Shown: positions 60,562 through 64,000 of the stretch, piece after piece
Numbering within the stretch: the first letter of the stretch is position 1
How the letters are laid out: the number at the start of each line of letters is the position of its first letter
Source of the DNA: Candidatus Wolframiiraptor sinensis
Lineage (GTDB): Archaea > Thermoproteota > Nitrososphaeria_A > Caldarchaeales > Wolframiiraptoraceae
Assembly: GCA_023268255.1 (NCBI GenBank)
Contig: JALNJX010000006.1
Location: 1-64,000 of the forward strand
Reading direction: 5' to 3'
Length of the DNA: 64,000 nt
The notes under the pieces: model-generated
Databases searched by the model: none
Told to the model about the DNA's origin: nothing
Seen by the model: the letters and a program-made list of their open reading frames with translations, nothing else
Position numbers and translations under genes: made by a program

Positions 60562-62016
60562 ATGACTTTGGACCGGTTCAGGGATGAGAAGGGATTTCTC
60601 TCGAAAGTCGAGGAGGTAGCTGAGCGAATAAGATCGCTGATCGATGAAGGCGGCAAGTTTCTAGTATTATGTCACGTGGATGCTGATGGGCTTTCCTCGG
60701 GCGCGATTGCTTCGGCCGCGTTATTGAGAGAAAACGCGAGGTTCGCTACGAGGGCGGTCGGAGAGTTCGATGATGCGCTGAGACATCTCGCGGATCTCCC
60801 GGCATCGTATATCCCCCTCCTCGTCGATATGGGAAGCGGCTACCTGGATGAAATATCCAGGCTCTCGCTGAATAGGCCCATCATAATCTTGGATCATCAT
60901 GAGCCAATGAGCTCCGCACCCGAGAACGTGATTCAGCTCAATCCCCATCTTTACGGCATAAACGGATCTGAGGAGGTTAGTGGGGCTGGCGTGGCATATC
61001 TGGTCGCGAAGGCGCTGAATGAGGAGAACATAATCCTCTCGCCGATCGCCGTGACAGGAGCTCTCGGGGACATGCAGGATAGAGCTGATGGCCGAGGCCT
61101 TCACGGCTTCAATGAGAGGATAGTGGAGGATGCCGTGAAGGCTGGATTACTGAGGGTTGAGGAGGATCTTCTCTTCTACGGGAGGAGCAGCAAGCCGATA
61201 CACGTCGCTATGGCGAGCACAATGAACCCGTTCATCGTCGGGATCTCAGGCAATGAGGCGAACGCCTACGGCCTCCTAACTGAGATAGGGATAAGGGTGA
61301 AGGAGGATGATAGATGGCGCGTATTATCAGAGCTATCCGAAGACGAGAAGAAGCAGCTCTACAATGGAATACTGAAGTACCTGGCGTCGCTGGGGCTTCC
61401 GCCCAGCATGGCGAGAGATGTTATCGGAAAAGTCTATGAATTGACAATGGAAGAGCCTTGGACTTACTTGAGGGATGCGAGGGAGTTCGCATCGCTGCTG
61501 AACGCATGCGGCAAGACTGGTAATGAGTGGCTTGGCATCTCGATAGCGATGGGGAGCCGCGGCGCGCTTCTGGAAGAGGCTCAGAGGGTGCTCGAGGATT
61601 ATAGGAGGAGGCTGGCGGAGGCGATAGACTACGCGATGAGGGATGAGAATAGGCAGGAACTGAAGAACCTGCTCGTGATAGATGGCGGAGGCGTGATAGA
61701 CGACCGTCTGATAAGCTCGGTTGCCTCCATGCTATCATCGATGGGAGTTCAGGGCGATAAGAGGATCTTGGTCGCGCTCGCTCAGTCGGAGGATTCGATA
61801 AAGGTCTCGGCCAGGGCCCCGAGAAAGCTCGTTGAGATGGGCGTGAACCTGGGCAGACTTCTCGCAAGCGTCGCTGAGCTGGTCGGCGGGAGGGGCGGCG
61901 GGCATGATATCGCGGCTGGAGCAAGCATACCTAAGACCCGGAAAGCCCTCTTCATACTCGAGCTCGATAGAGCAGTTGAAGAAGAGTTATCGAGGGTGAG
62001 GTATGGATGGATATAA
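60562..62016 (+). CDS. Archaeal RecJ-like DHH exonuclease (GAN type)
   Basis: 484 residues. DHH motifs CHVDADGLSSGAIASAALL, LLVDMGSGYLDE and ILDHHEPM, the conserved TGALGDMQDR and the DHHA1 ending GGRGGGHDIAAGASIP are complete. Members are single-strand or RNA 3'/5' exonucleases. GAN binds GINS in Thermococcus. The start is TTG or ATG near 60562 (TAATGACTTTGG). It overlaps the Pcc1-like gene by about 10 bases. Confidence 0.92.
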   Translation: MTLDRFRDEKGFLSKVEEVAERIRSLIDEGGKFLVLCHVDADGLSSGAIASAALLRENARFATRAVGEFDDALRHLADLPASYIPLLVDMGSGYLDEISRLSLNRPIIILDHHEPMSSAPENVIQLNPHLYGINGSEEVSGAGVAYLVAKALNEENIILSPIAVTGALGDMQDRADGRGLHGFNERIVEDAVKAGLLRVEEDLLFYGRSSKPIHVAMASTMNPFIVGISGNEANAYGLLTEIGIRVKEDDRWRVLSELSEDEKKQLYNGILKYLASLGLPPSMARDVIGKVYELTMEEPWTYLRDAREFASLLNACGKTGNEWLGISIAMGSRGALLEEAQRVLEDYRRRLAEAIDYAMRDENRQELKNLLVIDGGGVIDDRLISSVASMLSSMGVQGDKRILVALAQSEDSIKVSARAPRKLVEMGVNLGRLLASVAELVGGRGGGHDIAAGASIPKTRKALFILELDRAVEEELSRVRYGWI

Positions 62017-62276
62017 TGCCGATCATCGAATGCGAGGCCAAGATTAGGATGAGCTTTGATGATAGCTCCACAGCCGAGCTGGTCATGAGAGCTCTTCAGC
62101 CGGATAATGAGCCGCTTCCGAGAGGCATAAAGCTATCCGCGAGAATGAGCAACGGTGAGATAGTCTTTGCGGTCAGGACGAGGAGGCCGATAGCCTCTCT
62201 CCTCACGACGCTCGATGATATAATCGCCTCAGCGATACTGGCGCTTAAGGCCGCTCAAGCCGTCGGCCAGCCCTAA
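62007..62276 (+). CDS. KEOPS Pcc1-like protein (copy 2)
   Basis: 89 residues. CEAKIRMSFDDSSTAELVMRALQPDN and ASLLTTLDDIIASAILALKA are the Pcc1 fold with its conserved P-D-N and T-L-D-D motifs. Together with the gene at 41256 the window has two Pcc1 paralogues. Many archaea carry Pcc1 and a paralogue (Pcp1) in the same KEOPS complex. Which of the two is which cannot be told by eye. Overlaps the GAN gene and the DtxR-like gene. Confidence 0.85.
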   Translation: MDIMPIIECEAKIRMSFDDSSTAELVMRALQPDNEPLPRGIKLSARMSNGEIVFAVRTRRPIASLLTTLDDIIASAILALKAAQAVGQP

Positions 62277-62730
62277 AGGCCACGCACGTCTCAATCATCC
62301 GGTCGCCAGCCCAATTGCCGGTCATCGGGACCTGGTGCCCGCAGGGGCATGATCTCGGCGAGCCAAGCCTTATCCAGATGCGTTCAATATCCTCAGCCGG
62401 TATCTCTTGAGCGATTCTCCACGCTATCCTGCATGCTCCCTCACGCGAGAGGCCTAGCTCGAATAATGCTATCTCTATCACCCCATGTCTCCAAGCCAGC
62501 TCCCGCACCAGCTTCAAACCCCCCTCGCTGAGCCTAATCTTCTCGCCCTCAACCTCCAGGTATCCAGCCCTTCTAAGCTTCTTCACCATGAGAGACGCGG
62601 TCGGCTTCGAGACCCCGAGATCCTCGATGAGCTCGTACTGCCTCGCATAGCCCTTATGCCTGGCCCTCTCCAGAATCGAGAGGAGGTATTCTATCGCCCT
62701 TGGGCTGAGCCTCGGCGCCCTACGCCTCAC
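62245..62730 (-). CDS. DtxR/MntR-type metal-dependent repressor
   Basis: 161 residues. The winged helix (AIEYLLSILERARHKGYARQYELIEDLGVSKPTASLMVKKL) and the dimerisation/metal helix region up to SPRSCPCGHQVP match DtxR-family regulators, although some metal-ligand positions look altered (HGVIEIALFELGLSREGA). It lies after and overlaps the metal ABC permease gene by 11 bases, so it most likely regulates that transporter. Confidence 0.88.
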   Translation of the reverse strand: MRRRAPRLSPRAIEYLLSILERARHKGYARQYELIEDLGVSKPTASLMVKKLRRAGYLEVEGEKIRLSEGGLKLVRELAWRHGVIEIALFELGLSREGACRIAWRIAQEIPAEDIERIWIRLGSPRSCPCGHQVPMTGNWAGDRMIETCVAFRAGRRLERP

Positions 62731-63526
62731 GCGCCACCACCATCCCGAGAATAGCTATTGCCGAGAGTATTCCGATGCCGCCGCTCGGCGGGATATTTAG
62801 TGCCTGGGCGAGCGCGTAGCCCCCAAGGCTGAGGCATGCCGCCGACAGGTATGACGCGGTGAAAAGCTTTCTCCGGAATAGCTTGACCGCTATTGCTCCC
62901 GGTATCGCTAGGAGAACGTGGGTGGCGAGGACGCCCATGCTCATCGAGAGCGTTGATGCTGCAAGAGATCCGAGCGCGAAGAAGAGGTAGCGATATGCCC
63001 TCGTGTTCAGGCCCAGCGCCGCGGCCCCATCTCTGTCGAACGATATGTACTTTATCTCGCCGCTCGTCATGTGAATAAGAGGCACGATTATGGCCAGGCT
63101 ACTCAGCGTCCTTTGAAGGTCGCTGAGCGTAGCCACCGCCGAGGTTCCGGCAACATATGACCAGGCCTGCGATAAGCCTGCTGGCGAGATTCGAGCGAGG
63201 AGGTAGCTGAATACCACGGTTATCGTGGTTGCGAGGGCGACGGCGAGAGCTATTGAGACGTCCTCGGAGAAGAATTTCTCGGATAATTCCGCGACGAGTA
63301 TCGAGAGCATTAGCGCGACGAGAAATGCCGTCAGCTGAACCGGCAAGCCCACTCCGAGCACCTCGTTCACGTATATCCCGAGTATCGCTCCGCCGAGAAC
63401 TGCGTGCGTTATCGTGAGGGCGAATAGCGTGCTCCTGGAGATTATGAGGGGCAGGCTTATGGCCCCGACTAGAAGGCCGTTCGCCGCGGCTGATAAGTAG
63501 ATCAGCGCGAGCAGGTCGAGCGTCAT
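62720..63526 (-). CDS. Metal ABC transporter permease (ZnuB/MntB type)
   Basis: 268 residues with about eight to nine membrane helices. ITHAVLGGAILGIYVN (usually SHAVLPG), TSGEIKYISFDRDGAAALGLNTRAYRYLFFALGSLA and GVLATHVLLAIPGAIA are landmarks of the ABC-3 family. It would pass zinc, manganese or iron. The gene lies between the ATPase gene and the DtxR-like regulator. The substrate-binding protein gene is not in the window. Confidence 0.92.
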   Translation of the reverse strand: MTLDLLALIYLSAAANGLLVGAISLPLIISRSTLFALTITHAVLGGAILGIYVNEVLGVGLPVQLTAFLVALMLSILVAELSEKFFSEDVSIALAVALATTITVVFSYLLARISPAGLSQAWSYVAGTSAVATLSDLQRTLSSLAIIVPLIHMTSGEIKYISFDRDGAAALGLNTRAYRYLFFALGSLAASTLSMSMGVLATHVLLAIPGAIAVKLFRRKLFTASYLSAACLSLGGYALAQALNIPPSGGIGILSAIAILGMVVAREA

Positions 63527-63532
63527 CGTGCC

Positions 63533-64000
63533 TCACCCATGATCCTCGCCCAGTATGAATCCGGCTGGGACCTCGGTTAAGCCGGGATAAGCTCTCCTGA
63601 GATTCTCCAGCGTCAGGACCTCGCCGGCTCTCCCAATAGCGTAGACGCGCTTGTTCAGTAATATCACGATCGGCTCGAGGTGGATGCATGGGCTGAGCTC
63701 GTGCGCCACGAGGAAGATGTCTATCCCCTTATCCTTGTGCAGCCTGTAAAGCAGCTCCGCTATCTCGCACTTCATGTTGAAGTCCAGCATCGAGTATGGC
63801 TCATCGAGTAGTAGGATTCTTGGATCGCTCACGAGCGCCCTGGCGATCAGGGCTCTCTGCCTCTGCCCCCCGCTCAGCTCGGAGAACTGCATGGATGGAT
63901 CATCCAGCTCGACGAGCTCGAGAACCTCGCGCACCTTTCGCCTCACATTCCCCGTCATGATCCTCGGTGGTAGATCTCTCGATAGCGCGGCCATGGCAAC
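63533..64000 (-). CDS. Metal ABC transporter ATPase (5' part beyond the window)
   Basis: At least 155 residues, truncated by the right edge. The signature LSGGQRQRALIARAL, Walker B ILLLDEPYSMLD and the switch HELS (DIFLVAHELSPCIHLEP) are present; Walker A must lie right of 64000. The frame stays open to the window end, so the ATG near 63994 is internal. It is the first visible gene of the metal-uptake operon ATPase-permease-regulator. Confidence 0.92.
   Translation of the reverse strand, partial: VAMAALSRDLPPRIMTGNVRRKVREVLELVELDDPSMQFSELSGGQRQRALIARALVSDPRILLLDEPYSMLDFNMKCEIAELLYRLHKDKGIDIFLVAHELSPCIHLEPIVILLNKRVYAIGRAGEVLTLENLRRAYPGLTEVPAGFILGEDHG

Noticed and set aside
1-64000. CRISPR arrays, rRNA genes or intact insertion sequences
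   Set aside because: No regularly spaced direct repeats, no rRNA-like stretches and no complete transposase gene were found.

Overview
The window is a gene-dense piece of an archaeal chromosome. Archaeal markers include an A-type ATPase, the exosome Rrp4/Rrp41/Rrp42 block, proteasome alpha, TFB, RNase P proteins Rpp30 and Pop5, Gar1, SRP19, ribosomal proteins S8e, S17e, L37Ae, S13 and S15, TiaS, Trm1, a GPN GTPase and an intron-containing tRNA-Trp. A complete DNA polymerase D large subunit argues against ordinary Thermoprotei (crenarchaea). The TIP49 homologue, the Rpc34-like winged-helix protein and the crenarchaeal-style exosome cluster point to a deep TACK lineage, for example Korarchaeia- or Bathyarchaeia-like. 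Rank below phylum cannot be settled from the sequence. Heavy AGG/AGA and ATA codon use, purine-rich coding strands and many near-leaderless TATA promoters suggest a thermophile.

Layout. 1-396 holds relics of accessory genes. 397-6418 is the A-ATPase operon (F-H-E-A-B-D-C), met head-on at 6415-9552 by a second unit (I, K and a small membrane protein). 9553-12509 holds a C/D-box sRNA, a zinc-finger/membrane/thioredoxin fusion, a C_GCAxxG_C_C redox protein, a roadblock protein and tRNA-Trp. 12580-18531 holds a NosD-like surface protein, an RNA-processing run (dcd, COG1325 protein, rpp30, pop5), tatC/tatA and S13. 18506-24631 is a leftward ScpB-ScpA-SMC block plus TIP49. 24870-27195 is S8e, SRP19, gar1, tfb and the Rpc34-like gene. 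27192-36475 is mostly leftward information and house-keeping genes (RlmE, Trm1, THEP1, a Tat-exported phosphoesterase, RNase HII, UppS, DUF373, coiled-coil protein, GPN GTPase).

36476-37254 is a second accessory scar. 37255-44671 is a long rightward run: proteasome alpha, SBDS, Rrp4, Rrp41, Rrp42, L37Ae, Pcc1, prefoldin beta, a DHH phosphoesterase and two ECF ATPases. PolD follows, then TldD. 49697-54895 is a one-carbon/methionine region (C/D sRNA, MetF with a MetV-like head, an ECF S-like protein, SHMT, and MetE split into two genes). 54896-55518 is a third accessory scar. The rest carries AmrS, a GIY-YIG protein, S17e, an interrupted Lrp RAM-domain gene, TiaS, a flavodoxin pseudogene, S15, GAN/RecJ, a second Pcc1-like gene and a DtxR-regulated metal ABC transporter running off the right edge.

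The strongest unusual signals are four. A RAM-domain gene is split by 37 nt, yet its expected C-terminus continues precisely after the insert. Two C/D-box sRNAs each have their own TATA box, one with a recognisable 16S rRNA target. Three gene-poor scars share dispersed repeat modules and tiny related peptides. Small zinc modules are appended to membrane proteins (TatC and a thioredoxin-like protein).
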